A stretch of 64,000 bases of DNA from Cognatilysobacter claricitrinus (GCF_045866565.1 NZ_BAAFZV010000002.1:868001-932000); one strand, 5' to 3'. Shown: positions 51,968 to 61,305, numbered from the stretch's first letter. Program-made: numbers and translations. The notes: a model not told the origin generated them from the sequence alone.

Positions 51968-53371
51968 ATGGCCTTCCTGATCGTGCTGGCGGCGCTGGCC
52001 TTCCTGATGTTCGTGGCCTACCGGGGCCATTCGGTAATTCTTTTCGCACCCGTGGCGGCGCTAGGCGCGGTGCTGCTCACCGATCCATCGCTGGTGCCGC
52101 CCATGTTCACCGGCCTGTTCATGGACAAGATGGTGAGCTTCCTCAAGCTCTACTTCCCCGTCTTTCTGCTGGGCGCCGTGTTCGGCAAGCTAATCGAGCT
52201 GTCGGGTTTCTCGCGCTCGATCGTTGCCGCGACCATTCGCGTGGTGGGCGCGCAGCGCGCGATCCTGTCGATCGTCATCGTGTGTGCGCTGTTGACGTAC
52301 GGCGGCGTGTCGCTCTTCGTCGCGGTGTTCGCGGTGTATCCGTTCGCCGCGGAACTCTTCCGCCAGAGCGACATCCCCAAGCGCCTGATCCCCGGCACGA
52401 TCGCGCTCGGCGCATTCACGTTCACGATGGACGCGCTGCCCGGTACGCCGCAGATCCAGAACATCATCCCGACGACGTTCTTCGGCACGACCACGTGGGC
52501 CGCGCCGATTCTCGGTTCGCTCGGCGGCCTGTTCATCCTCGTTGTCGGCCTGCTCTATCTCGAGTCGCGACGTCGCAAGGCGGCCGCCGCGGGCGAAGGC
52601 TATGGCGACGCGGCGACGCTGCTGAATGAGCCCGTGCGCTTCGAGGGCGATCGCCTTGCGAGCGCGTGGATCGCGCTGCTGCCGCTGGTGCTGGTCGGCG
52701 TCGCCAACCGCGTGTTCACCGCATGGATTCCCGGCTTCTACGGCACGTCGACCTCGTTCGACCCCGCGGTGATCGGCGACGCCGCGCCCGTCGTACAGGA
52801 CGTCGCGAAGGTCGCCGGCGTGTGGGCGGTCGAAGGCGCGCTTCTGGTCGGCATCGTGAGCGTGCTGGCGCTCGCATGGCGGCCGGTGGTGTCGCGCTTC
52901 GTCGAAGGCAGCCGCGCGGCGATCGCCGGCGCGTTGCTGGCATCGATGAACACCGCGTCGGAATACGGCTTCGGCGCGGTGATCGCGGCGCTTCCGGGCT
53001 TTCTCGCCGTGTCGAACGCGCTGTCGTCGATTCCGAATCCGCTGGTCAACACCGCGGTGACGGTGACATCGCTAGCGGGCATCACCGGTTCGGCTTCGGG
53101 CGGCATGGGCATCGCGCTGGCGGCGATGGCGCAGCAGTTCGTCGCGCAGGCGAACGCGGCCGGCATTCCGATGGAGGTTCTGCATCGCGTCGCCGCGATG
53201 GCGTCGGGCGGGATGGACACACTGCCGCACAACGGCGCGGTGATCACCGTCCTGGCGGTCACCGGCCTCACGCATCGACAGGCCTACCGCGACATCTTCG
53301 CGGTCACGCTGATCAAGACCGCCGCGGTGCTGGTCGTGATCGCGCTGTACTACCTCACCGGCCTCGTCTGA
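51968..53371 (+). CDS. GntP-family permease (probable 3-hydroxybutyrate transporter)
   Basis: 467 residues with about 12 membrane segments. GntP features: FFPVFLLGAVFGKLIE-like segment near 55-75, FTMDALPGTPQIQN in the middle and the C-terminal GMDTLPHNGAVITVLAVTGLTH. The DALPGTPQ and DTLPHNG loops are typical of the gluconate:H+ symporter family branch annotated as D-beta-hydroxybutyrate permease. The gene neighbourhood (dehydrogenase, oligomer hydrolase) supports 3-hydroxybutyrate as substrate. Gluconate is the main alternative, since a lactonase gene is present elsewhere in the window but not close. Confidence 0.85.
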   Translation: MAFLIVLAALAFLMFVAYRGHSVILFAPVAALGAVLLTDPSLVPPMFTGLFMDKMVSFLKLYFPVFLLGAVFGKLIELSGFSRSIVAATIRVVGAQRAILSIVIVCALLTYGGVSLFVAVFAVYPFAAELFRQSDIPKRLIPGTIALGAFTFTMDALPGTPQIQNIIPTTFFGTTTWAAPILGSLGGLFILVVGLLYLESRRRKAAAAGEGYGDAATLLNEPVRFEGDRLASAWIALLPLVLVGVANRVFTAWIPGFYGTSTSFDPAVIGDAAPVVQDVAKVAGVWAVEGALLVGIVSVLALAWRPVVSRFVEGSRAAIAGALLASMNTASEYGFGAVIAALPGFLAVSNALSSIPNPLVNTAVTVTSLAGITGSASGGMGIALAAMAQQFVAQANAAGIPMEVLHRVAAMASGGMDTLPHNGAVITVLAVTGLTHRQAYRDIFAVTLIKTAAVLVVIALYYLTGLV

Positions 53372-53383
53372 GGCCGGCGACGG

Positions 53384-54208
53384 TCACAGCAGCTCGAAAC
53401 GGTCGGCATCCAGCATCGCGGGGAAGCGCTTGCGATAGGCGTCGAGTTCGCCGAGGAACAACGTCGTGGTGGTCACGACTTCCATGTCCGCGCATTCGCT
53501 GAGCGGATTGCCGACGAAATCGATCACCGCGCTGTCGCCGGTGTAGTGGTGCCCGTTGCCGTCGGTGCCGACGCGGTTCACGGCAGCGACGTAGCAGAGG
53601 TTTTCCATTGCACGCGCGCGAAGCAGCGTGCGCCAGGCATGGCCGCGCACGCCTGGCCAGTTGGCGACGTAGAGCAGCAGGTCGTAGTCGAGCCCATTGC
53701 TACGCTCGACGTCGAACCGATTGCGCGAGAACACCGGGAAACGCAGGTCGTAGCAGACCAGCGGACAGATGCGCCAACCGCGCCACTCGAGCACCAGGCG
53801 GTCGCGGCCGGCGCTGTAGCGCTCGTGTTCGCCGGCGTAGCGGAACAGGTGACGCTTGTCGTAGTGGCGCACCTCGCCATCGGGCGTGACGAACAGCAGG
53901 CGGTTGCTGACGCCGGCGTCGGTGCGCAGTTGCACGCTGCCCGTAACCGCCGCGTCGAGCTGCTTCGCCCAGTCGCGCATCCACTGCACGGTCGGGCCGT
54001 CCATGGTTTCGGCGCGGTCGATGGCGTCGTTCGAGAAGCCGCTGGTGAAGGTTTCCGGCAACACGACGAGATCGGTAATGCCGCGCAGCGCGCCGATCAA
54101 CCCGCCGTAATACGCACGATTGGCTTCCGGGTCGTGCCAGCGCGTGTCGCCCTGGACGAGGCTGACGCGAAGCGGGTCGCGGCCGTCGATGACGTGGTCG
54201 GTCGACAT
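53384..54208 (-). CDS. omega-amidase (YafV-like nitrilase)
   Basis: 274-residue carbon-nitrogen hydrolase of the nitrilase superfamily. The Glu-Lys-Cys triad is visible in LPETFTSGF, YDKRHLFR and VCYDLRFP. The sequence follows YafV, an omega-amidase hydrolysing alpha-ketoglutaramate or alpha-ketosuccinamate. It sits 7 bases after the aminotransferase gene, matching the known pairing in which glutamine-dependent transamination of the methionine keto acid is pulled forward by hydrolysis of the keto-amide. ATG 54208 is preferred over an upstream frame that lacks homology. Confidence 0.9.
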   Translation of the reverse strand: MSTDHVIDGRDPLRVSLVQGDTRWHDPEANRAYYGGLIGALRGITDLVVLPETFTSGFSNDAIDRAETMDGPTVQWMRDWAKQLDAAVTGSVQLRTDAGVSNRLLFVTPDGEVRHYDKRHLFRYAGEHERYSAGRDRLVLEWRGWRICPLVCYDLRFPVFSRNRFDVERSNGLDYDLLLYVANWPGVRGHAWRTLLRARAMENLCYVAAVNRVGTDGNGHHYTGDSAVIDFVGNPLSECADMEVVTTTTLFLGELDAYRKRFPAMLDADRFELL

Positions 54209-54215
54209 GGTGTCC

Positions 54216-55364
54216 TCAGAGCGCCTGCAGCCGCGCGATGGCGGCGTCGAGCGTGGTTTCGTTCTTGGCAAAGCACAGCCGCGCCAGGCGCTGGCCGGCG
54301 GGCGGCGTGCCGTAGAACGGGGAGAGCGGGATCGCGACGACGCCCTTTTCGATCGTGAGCCAGCGACAGAATTCGGCGTCCGGCAGGTCGCTGACGGCGG
54401 AATAGTCGACGAGCTGGAAGTAGCCACCGGGCACCGGCAGCGGACGCAGCTTGGTCGTCAACAGTTGCTCGCGGAAACGATCGCGCTTGGCCTGGTAGAA
54501 CGCGCCGAGCTGTTCGTAGTGCTCGGGCTCGGCTTCGATCATCTCCGCGAACGCGAACTGCGCCGGGGTGAAGGTGCAGAAGGTGTTGTACTGGTGCACC
54601 TTGCGGAATTCGGCCGACAGCGCGGCCGGCGCGATGCAGTAACCGATTTTCCAACCGGTGCAGTGGTAGGTCTTGCCGAAGCTCGACACCACGAACGCAC
54701 GCTTGCGGAGTTCGGGATAGCGCAGCGCCGACTCGTGGCGGCGACCGTCGAAGATGATGTGCTCGTAGACCTCGTCGGACAGCAGGTAGATGCCCGTGCC
54801 GTCGAGCAGCGCGATGAGCTGCTGCATGTCGTCCGCCGACCACATCGCGCCCGACGGGTTGTGCGGCGAATTGATCATGATCATCCGCGTGCGCGGGGTC
54901 ACAGCGGCGCGGATCGCCGGCCAGTCCGGTGCGAACGTTTCGGCATCGAGTGCGACATGCACCGCGACACCACCGGCGAGATCGATCGCGGGCTCGTAGC
55001 AGTCGTAGCAGGGATCGAGCACGATGACTTCGTCGCCCGTGCGCACCACCGCGTGCACCACATCGAAGATCGCTTCGGACGCGCCGGACGTCACCGTCAC
55101 TTCGGCGTCCGCATCCGGTCGGTATCCGTAACAGCGCTCGGTCTTGCTGGCGATCGCGGCGCGCAGCGGCGGCACGCCGGTCATCGGCGAATACTGGTTG
55201 CGGCCTTCGCGCATGGCGCGGTCGAGTGCTTCGACCAGGCGCGACGGAACATCGAAGTCCGGAAAGCCCTGCCCGAGATTCACCGCGCCGTGTTCGACAG
55301 CGAGTTGCGACATCACGGTGAAGATGGTCGTACCGACCTTGGGCAGCTTGGTCTCGGGCGTCAT
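54216..55364 (-). CDS. methionine/glutamine aminotransferase (MtnE/YbdL-like)
   Basis: 382-residue fold-type I PLP aminotransferase. TIFTVMSQLAVEHGAVNLGQGFPDF, NQYSPMTGVPPLR, INSPHNPSGAMW, SDEVYEHIIFDG, the PLP lysine in SSFGKTYHCTGWKIGY and the C-terminal arginine in LARLCFAKN are all in place. Its type (kynurenine/glutamine/methionine aminotransferase subfamily I) acts last in methionine salvage. It is transcribed together with the following omega-amidase gene. Confidence 0.92.
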   Translation of the reverse strand: MTPETKLPKVGTTIFTVMSQLAVEHGAVNLGQGFPDFDVPSRLVEALDRAMREGRNQYSPMTGVPPLRAAIASKTERCYGYRPDADAEVTVTSGASEAIFDVVHAVVRTGDEVIVLDPCYDCYEPAIDLAGGVAVHVALDAETFAPDWPAIRAAVTPRTRMIMINSPHNPSGAMWSADDMQQLIALLDGTGIYLLSDEVYEHIIFDGRRHESALRYPELRKRAFVVSSFGKTYHCTGWKIGYCIAPAALSAEFRKVHQYNTFCTFTPAQFAFAEMIEAEPEHYEQLGAFYQAKRDRFREQLLTTKLRPLPVPGGYFQLVDYSAVSDLPDAEFCRWLTIEKGVVAIPLSPFYGTPPAGQRLARLCFAKNETTLDAAIARLQAL

Positions 55365-55420
55365 TCGCGCGGGGCCTCTCGAAGGGGCCACGAGTTTACG
55401 TAATGGAGGGACATGGCGGC

Positions 55421-55906
55421 ATGAGCGATGACGGGACGAACGACAGCGCAACGCGGGACGATCCGGTCGCGCTTGCACGTGCATTCGCGAGCGCCCGCTA
55501 CCAGGCGGACCTCGGCGGCGAGCCCATCGAATTCGGTGTCGGCGAGCGCGTGCCGGAGATCGAATCGCGGCTGCCCGCGTCGAGCTATGCATTCATCACC
55601 GCGTGGAACCCGGACGCGGAATCGCAGCCGGTGCGCGAGAACGCGGCGTCCGACGATGCGCTGGTCGCGCGCATGGACGCGCTGGGCGTCGACTACCGGC
55701 GCGCGCGGGCGCAGGCGCCCGACGGCGGGCACCGCGAGGCGGGTTGGCTGGTGGCCGGCCTCGACCCGGTCCGCGCGGATGCGCTCGGTCGCGAATTCGA
55801 CCAGGCCGGCATCCTCGCCTGGCTAGCCGGCGAACCGGTGCGGCTGCACATGCTGATGCCGAAACCGCCCGGCGCCGACCTGCAGCAGGTCGACTGGATA
55901 GAATGA
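55421..55906 (+). CDS. DUF3293 protein
   Basis: 161 residues matching DUF3293: SSYAFITAWNPDAESQPVRENAASDDAL, HREAGWLVAGLD and ADALGREFDQAGIL. Function unknown; soluble. ATG 55421 is chosen because GGAGGG lies 10 bases before it; ATG 55403 is possible. The stop overlaps the ccmA start (ATGA), so it is the first gene of the ccm operon here. Confidence 0.88.
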   Translation: MSDDGTNDSATRDDPVALARAFASARYQADLGGEPIEFGVGERVPEIESRLPASSYAFITAWNPDAESQPVRENAASDDALVARMDALGVDYRRARAQAPDGGHREAGWLVAGLDPVRADALGREFDQAGILAWLAGEPVRLHMLMPKPPGADLQQVDWIE

Positions 55907-56577
55907 GCGGCCGCGGCCATCGGCCGTCCGACACGCCGATGCCCGACGCACCCCACCCGCCGCTGCTCGACGCCACCGGACTGCGCTTCTCCCGCGACGA
56001 CGAACCCGTCTTCGGGCCGCTCGACCTGTCCGTCGACGTCGGTGAAGCCCTGCTCGTGCAGGGCGAGAACGGCGCCGGCAAAACGACGCTCCTGCGCGTG
56101 CTCGCCGGCCTGCTCCGCGCCGACGCCGGCGAGGTCCGCATCCACGGCCGCCACGCGACGCCCGCCGAACGCGCCGGCGTGATCGGCTATGTCGGCCACC
56201 TGTCCGGGCTCAAGGGCGACCTGTCGGCGCTGGAAAACCTCGACTGCATGGCCGGGCTGCAGGGCCGACGCGCGAGCCTCGACGCCGGCGAAGCACTGGA
56301 CCTGGTCGGCCTCGCCGGCTACGAGGACCAGCTCGCCCGCCAACTCTCCGCCGGCCAGCGCAAGCGACTCGCGCTCGCCCGCCTGTGGCTGTCGCCGTGC
56401 CCGCTGTGGCTGCTCGACGAGCCCTACGCCAACCTCGACCTCGAAGGCATCGAGCTGGTCAACCGCCTGATCCGCCTGCATCTGGACGACGGCGGCGCCA
56501 CGCTGCTCACCACCCACGGCGCCTACGCCGCGCCCCCGGTTCGGACACGACTGCTGCATCTGGAGCGGGCGTCGTGA
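55903..56577 (+). CDS. ccmA: haem exporter ATP-binding protein CcmA
   Basis: 224 residues, ABC ATPase of the CcmABCDE complex. It releases holo-CcmE by ATP hydrolysis. Walker A GENGAGKTT, signature LSAGQRKRLALARL, Walker B LWLLDEPYANLD, with the CcmA-typical RLWLSPCPLWLLDEPYANLD run. An alternative start at ATG 55939 (MPDAPHP) would remove 12 residues. Overlaps ccmB by four bases (GTGA). Confidence 0.93.
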   Translation: MSGRGHRPSDTPMPDAPHPPLLDATGLRFSRDDEPVFGPLDLSVDVGEALLVQGENGAGKTTLLRVLAGLLRADAGEVRIHGRHATPAERAGVIGYVGHLSGLKGDLSALENLDCMAGLQGRRASLDAGEALDLVGLAGYEDQLARQLSAGQRKRLALARLWLSPCPLWLLDEPYANLDLEGIELVNRLIRLHLDDGGATLLTTHGAYAAPPVRTRLLHLERAS

Positions 56578-57260
56578 GCCGCGGCCCCGGACTCGCTACG
56601 TCGGCCGCCGCGCTGATCCGTCGCGACGCCCGCCTGCTCTGGCGCCGCCGCAGCGATGCGCTGCAGCCGGCGATGTTCGCGGTGCTGGTCGTGGTGCTGT
56701 TCGCACTGGCGCTCGGCACCGAGGACAAGCTGCTGCCTAAGGTCGCCAGCGCCGTGCTCTGGCTGGCCGTGCTCCTGGCCGGCCAGCTGTCGCTCGACAG
56801 CCTGTTCCGATCCGACGCCGAGGACGGCTCGCTCGAGCAGTGGATGCTCGCGCCGGTGCCGCTGCCGTGGCTGGTGCTGGTCCGGACCGCGATGCACTGG
56901 GCGACGTCCGCCCTGCCGCTGCTGGTCGCGACGCCGGTTCTCGGCTTGCTGCTACACCTCCCCGGCGACCAGCTGCCGGTGCTCATGGCGTCGCTCGCGC
57001 TGGGTACGCCGCTGCTGAGCCTGATCGGTGCGGTGGTGGCCGCGCTGACCGTCGGAATGAAGCGCTCCGGTATACTTGTCGCCCTGCTGGCCCTGCCTCT
57101 TTACGTGCCGGTGCTGGTGTTCGGCGCAGGAAGCGTCGTCGCCGCCTCGCAGGGGCTGGACCCGACCGGTGCGCTGCTGCTGCTCGGTGCCGGACTGGTC
57201 GCCAGCCTGCTGCTTGCCCCGGTCGCCGCGGCCGCCGCGCTGCGGATCGCCCTGAACTGA
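56574..57260 (+). CDS. ccmB: haem exporter permease CcmB
   Basis: 228 residues with six membrane segments. CcmB family motifs LFRSDAEDGSLEQWMLAP and ALTVGMKRSGILVALLALPLYVPVLVFG are intact. It forms the membrane part with CcmA. GTG start at 56574 within the ccmA stop. 97 bases separate it from ccmC. Confidence 0.93.
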   Translation: MSRGPGLATSAAALIRRDARLLWRRRSDALQPAMFAVLVVVLFALALGTEDKLLPKVASAVLWLAVLLAGQLSLDSLFRSDAEDGSLEQWMLAPVPLPWLVLVRTAMHWATSALPLLVATPVLGLLLHLPGDQLPVLMASLALGTPLLSLIGAVVAALTVGMKRSGILVALLALPLYVPVLVFGAGSVVAASQGLDPTGALLLLGAGLVASLLLAPVAAAAALRIALN

Positions 57261-57357
57261 GGCCCTTCGAATTGAGCCCGATCAAGTGCTCTCCGGCGAT
57301 CGTCCGGGATACTTTCCCGCACGCATCGACCGGCGCCCCGCTCGCCCCGACGTCCGC

Positions 57358-58107
57358 ATGAATCCGCTGGTCCGCTGGTTCCACCAACTCGGCTCGCCGC
57401 CCTACTTCGACCGCTTCGCCGCGCGCTGGGCGCCGTGGGGTTATGGGCTTGGCCTGCTCGCCATGCTGGTCGGCGTCTACGGCGCGCTGTTCACGGTGCC
57501 GGCCGACTACCAGCAGGGCGACAGCTTCCGCATTCTCTACATCCACGTGCCGTCGGCGTGGATGTCGATGGCCGCGTTCGCCGCGATGGCGTTCTACGCG
57601 GCCATCGCCCTGATCTGGCGCATCAAGCTGTGCGAGATCCTCGCGATGGCCTGCGCGCCGATCGGTGCCGCGTTCACGCTGATCACGCTGCTCACCGGCT
57701 CGATCTGGGGCAAGCCGATGTGGGGCACGTGGTGGGACTGGGACCCGCGCCTGACCACCGAGCTGATCCTGCTGTTCCTCTATCTCGGCGTGATGGGCAT
57801 CTACGGCGCCATCGACGACCGCCGCATCGCCGCGCGCGCCGCATCGTTCCTCGCCATCGTCGGCGTGGTGCTGCTGCCGATCATTCATTACTCCGTGGTG
57901 TGGTGGAACTCGCTGCACCAGGGCCAGACGATCCGCCTGTTCGGGAAGTCGTCGATGGACCCGTCGATGATGGCGCCGCTGGTGTGGATGGTGATCGGCA
58001 CGCACGTGTGGTTCATCGGCGCACTGCTTGCACGCGCACGCGCGGACAACCTTCGTCGCGAGGCCGGCAAGCAGTGGGTCGCGCAGGCTGCCGGAGGTGC
58101 GCGATGA
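57358..58107 (+). CDS. ccmC: haem transfer protein CcmC
   Basis: 249 residues, six membrane segments. The tryptophan-rich periplasmic motif WGTWWDWDPRLT and flanking histidines (HVPSAW, HYSVVWWNSLHQG) bind haem for transfer to CcmE. ATG 57358 (MNPLVRWF) fits the family; a longer frame from 57286 adds non-conserved residues. Overlaps ccmD by four bases. Confidence 0.95.
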   Translation: MNPLVRWFHQLGSPPYFDRFAARWAPWGYGLGLLAMLVGVYGALFTVPADYQQGDSFRILYIHVPSAWMSMAAFAAMAFYAAIALIWRIKLCEILAMACAPIGAAFTLITLLTGSIWGKPMWGTWWDWDPRLTTELILLFLYLGVMGIYGAIDDRRIAARAASFLAIVGVVLLPIIHYSVVWWNSLHQGQTIRLFGKSSMDPSMMAPLVWMVIGTHVWFIGALLARARADNLRREAGKQWVAQAAGGAR

Positions 58108-58274
58108 ACTACGCGAACTATGTCGCCGCGGCCTACGCCGTATTCGCCGTCGTGCTCGGCTGGGATTTCCTGTCGACGCGCATCCAGATCCTCCGCCACC
58201 TTCGCGCCGCCAGGCGACGCGAATCGCGCGACGCCGCGCGCGCGCGCCCGAAGCGCTCCATGGAAACGCAATGA
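58104..58274 (+). CDS. ccmD: CcmD
   Basis: 56 residues: one membrane helix (YVAAAYAVFAVVLGWDFL) and a basic cytoplasmic tail. It helps release haem-loaded CcmE from CcmABC. Overlaps both neighbours by four bases. Confidence 0.9.
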   Translation: MNYANYVAAAYAVFAVVLGWDFLSTRIQILRHLRAARRRESRDAARARPKRSMETQ

Positions 58275-58774
58275 ACCCGATCCGTCGTCGCCGCATGCTG
58301 TGGCTCGTCGCGCTCGTGCTGGGCGCCGGCCTCGCGGCCACGCTCGTCGCGATGGCGCTGCAACGCAATGTCGCCTACCTCTACACGCCGTCGGAAATTT
58401 TCGGCGGACAGGCCGGTGCGCAGGTGCGCGACGGCGCGACCAAGTTCCGCCTGGGGGGGATGGTCGCGCGCGGCTCGTTCAAGCGCGCCGAAGGCTCGAT
58501 GGAAGCGCACTTCGATGTCACCGACGGCGATCGCGTGATGCCCGTCGTCTACACCGGCATCCTTCCCGACCTGTTCCGCGAGGACCAGGCGGTGATCGCG
58601 ACCGGCCACATGCAGGGCGATCGTTTCGTCGCCGAGCAGGTGCTGGCCAAGCACGACGAGACCTACATGCCCAAGGAAGTCGCCGAGAAGATGGGCAAGG
58701 CGCACCGCAAGCACGACGTGGCCGCCGGCTCGCCGCCCGCGTCGCAGTCGGCGCCCGCCGAAGCCATGCAGTGA
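58271..58774 (+). CDS. ccmE: haem chaperone CcmE
   Basis: 167 residues. An N-terminal membrane anchor (about 10-30) precedes the periplasmic OB-fold domain. The haem-binding histidine is in VLAKHDETYMP, with the conserved tyrosine following, so it is the usual His-type CcmE. The C-terminal tail is rich in Ala, Ser and Pro. Confidence 0.95.
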   Translation: MNPIRRRRMLWLVALVLGAGLAATLVAMALQRNVAYLYTPSEIFGGQAGAQVRDGATKFRLGGMVARGSFKRAEGSMEAHFDVTDGDRVMPVVYTGILPDLFREDQAVIATGHMQGDRFVAEQVLAKHDETYMPKEVAEKMGKAHRKHDVAAGSPPASQSAPAEAMQ

Positions 58775-58786
58775 CCGGAGGTTTCG

Positions 58787-60757
58787 ATGCTGCCTGAACT
58801 CGGCCAGTTCGCGCTGCTGCTGGCGTTCGTCGTCGCGATCGCGCAGGCGACGCTGCCGCTGGTCGGCGCGCATCGCGGCATCGGTGCGTGGATGGACCTC
58901 GCACGCCCCGCGGCGTACGCACAGCTCGCGAGCATCGCCATCGCATTCGGCGTGTTGACGCACGCGTTCGTCACCCAGGATTTTTCGGTGAAGTACGTCG
59001 CCGAGAACAGCAACTCGTTGCTGCCGATGCCCTACCGCTTTTCTGCAGTATGGGGCTCGCACGAAGGCTCCCTGCTGCTGTGGGCGCTGGTGCTCGCGCT
59101 GTGGACCGCCGCAGTGGCGACGTTCTCGCGCGCGTTGCCGCGGCATGTTGTCGCGCGCGTGATCGGCGTGATGGGCATCGTCGCGGTCGGTTTCCTCGCC
59201 TTCCTGATCTTCACCAGCAATCCGTTCGGTCGATTGCTGCCGGCGGTCGTTGAGGGACGCGACCTCAATCCGCTGCTGCAGGATCCGGGCCTGATCATCC
59301 ACCCGCCGATGCTCTACACCGGCTACGTCGGGTTCTCGGTGCCGTTCGCGTTCGCAATCGCGGCGCTACTGGAAGGCGATGTCGATACGCGCTGGCTGCG
59401 CTGGACGCGGCCGTGGACCAACATCGCCTGGGCGTTCCTCACCGTCGGCATCGCGCTCGGTTCGTGGTGGGCGTACTACGAACTCGGCTGGGGCGGCTGG
59501 TGGTTCTGGGATCCCGTCGAGAACGCGTCGTTCATGCCCTGGCTCGCGGGCACCGCGCTCATCCATTCGCAGGCGGTGACAGAGAAGCGCGGCGGCTTCA
59601 TCGGCTGGACGCTGCTGCTCGCCATCGCCGCATTCTCGCTGTCGTTGCTCGGCACGTTCCTCGTGCGCTCGGGCGTACTGACCAGCGTGCACGCGTTCGC
59701 CGCGGATCCCACGCGCGGCGCCTTCGTGCTGGTCTTCCTGGGCATCGTGGTCGGTGGTTCGTTGCTGCTGTATGCGCTCAGGGCGCCCGACAACTCGGCC
59801 GCTCCGCCGCGCTACTTCGCGATGTTCTCGCGCGAAACGCTGCTGCTGGTGAACAACGTATTGCTCACCGCGTCGTGCGCGATGGTGCTGCTGGGCACGC
59901 TGTATCCGCTGCTCGCCGACACGCTCGACATGGGCAAGATTTCCGTCGGCCCGCCCTACTTCGCATCGTTCTTCATTCCGCTGATCGGGCTGCTCGCATT
60001 GCTGTTGCCTTTCGGCCCGCTGACACGCTGGCAGCGCGAAGATCCGTCGCGCCCTGCGCGCCTGCTCGCGCCGCTCGCGGTGCTGGCGATCCTGTCGGGC
60101 ATCGCCGCGTTCGTGTTGTTGCCGCAGGGCGGATGGAAGTCCGCGCTGGCGGTCGTCGGTATCGTGTGGGTGGTGCTCGGCACGGTTCGCTTCGTCGTAC
60201 AGCGCGTACGCACCGCAGGCGGGCGCTTCACCGGCGAGATGGCCGGCATGATTCTCGCGCACACCGGGCTCGGGCTGTTCATCGCCGGCGCGTTGCTGGT
60301 CGAAGGCATGGCGCAGCAGCACGAACTCGCGTTGAAACCCGGGCAGGCCGTCGTGCTCGGTCGCTACGAGTTCCGCTTCGACGGCGTCGAACGCCGGCAG
60401 GGTCCGAACTACATCGCCGACCGCGGCACCGTGATCGTCTCGGAGAGTGGTCGCGTGCTCGACACCATGCATCCCGAGAAGCGCAGCTACGCCAGCGGCG
60501 GCCAGGTGATGACCGAAGCCGCGATCCGGCCGGGCGTCGCGCGCGATCTCTACGTCGCGCTCGGCGAATCGCTCGGTGGCGGCGCGTGGGCCGTGCGCGT
60601 GCACATCAAGCCGTTCGTTCGCTTCATCTGGGGCGGCGCGCTGTTGATGGCATTGGGCGGAATCGCCGCAGCGTTCGATCGCCGGTTCCGTAATGCACGC
60701 GCACCCTCGCCATCGGTGGCGGCGGACGACACAGCCACGGCGGGAGCGACACCATGA
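58787..60757 (+). CDS. ccmF: cytochrome c haem lyase subunit CcmF
   Basis: 656 residues, about 15 membrane segments. The haem-handling WWD domain ELGWGGWWFWDPVENASFMPWL and periplasmic histidines (VWGSHEGSLLLW, IIHPPMLYTGYVG) are present. With CcmH/CcmI it attaches haem to CXXCH of apocytochrome c. 12 bases after ccmE; overlaps ccmG by four. Confidence 0.96.
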   Translation: MLPELGQFALLLAFVVAIAQATLPLVGAHRGIGAWMDLARPAAYAQLASIAIAFGVLTHAFVTQDFSVKYVAENSNSLLPMPYRFSAVWGSHEGSLLLWALVLALWTAAVATFSRALPRHVVARVIGVMGIVAVGFLAFLIFTSNPFGRLLPAVVEGRDLNPLLQDPGLIIHPPMLYTGYVGFSVPFAFAIAALLEGDVDTRWLRWTRPWTNIAWAFLTVGIALGSWWAYYELGWGGWWFWDPVENASFMPWLAGTALIHSQAVTEKRGGFIGWTLLLAIAAFSLSLLGTFLVRSGVLTSVHAFAADPTRGAFVLVFLGIVVGGSLLLYALRAPDNSAAPPRYFAMFSRETLLLVNNVLLTASCAMVLLGTLYPLLADTLDMGKISVGPPYFASFFIPLIGLLALLLPFGPLTRWQREDPSRPARLLAPLAVLAILSGIAAFVLLPQGGWKSALAVVGIVWVVLGTVRFVVQRVRTAGGRFTGEMAGMILAHTGLGLFIAGALLVEGMAQQHELALKPGQAVVLGRYEFRFDGVERRQGPNYIADRGTVIVSESGRVLDTMHPEKRSYASGGQVMTEAAIRPGVARDLYVALGESLGGGAWAVRVHIKPFVRFIWGGALLMALGGIAAAFDRRFRNARAPSPSVAADDTATAGATP

Positions 60758-61305
60758 CCCGCGCCCGCTGGATTCCGCTCGCCGTGTTCGGCGTGCTGGC
60801 GGCGCTACTCGGCGCGGGCGTGTGGCTGAGCCGCAAGCCGGATCGCGAAGCGTTGCCCTCGCCCCTGATCGGCAAGAACGTGCCCGCGTTCGCGCTGCCG
60901 TCGCTGCACCAGCCCGAACGCATCGTGCGCGCCGCCGACCTGCACGGCGCGCCGTACGTGCTCAACGTCTGGGGCAGCTGGTGCCCGGCGTGTCGCGAAG
61001 AACATCCGGTTATCACGCGTTTCGCCGAAACCAAGCGCGTGCGCGTGATCGGTTACGACCTGAAGGACTCGCGCGAGGATGCGCTGCGCTGGCTCGAGCA
61101 GTTCAACAACCCGTACTGGCTGGTGATCGCCGACGAACCGGGCACGACCGCGATCGATTTCGGCATCTACGGCGCGCCGGAAACGTTCCTGATCGACGCG
61201 CGCGGTCGTATCCGCTGGAAACACGTCGGCCCGCTGACGGATTCCATCATCCGGGACGAACTGCTGCCGCAGCTGTCCGCGATCGAGGGCGAACGCGGTG
61301 CGTAA
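60754..61305 (+). CDS. ccmG: thiol:disulfide interchange protein CcmG/DsbE
   Basis: 183 residues. A membrane anchor (about 5-22) precedes the thioredoxin domain with active site GSWCPACREEHP, and GAPETFLID with the cis-proline region. It reduces apocytochrome c cysteines in the periplasm. Overlaps ccmH by eight bases. Confidence 0.95.
   Translation: MTRARWIPLAVFGVLAALLGAGVWLSRKPDREALPSPLIGKNVPAFALPSLHQPERIVRAADLHGAPYVLNVWGSWCPACREEHPVITRFAETKRVRVIGYDLKDSREDALRWLEQFNNPYWLVIADEPGTTAIDFGIYGAPETFLIDARGRIRWKHVGPLTDSIIRDELLPQLSAIEGERGA

Noticed and set aside
57070..57080. TATACTTGTC as a promoter inside ccmB
   Set aside because: No -35 partner and the downstream genes are already in the ccm transcript.
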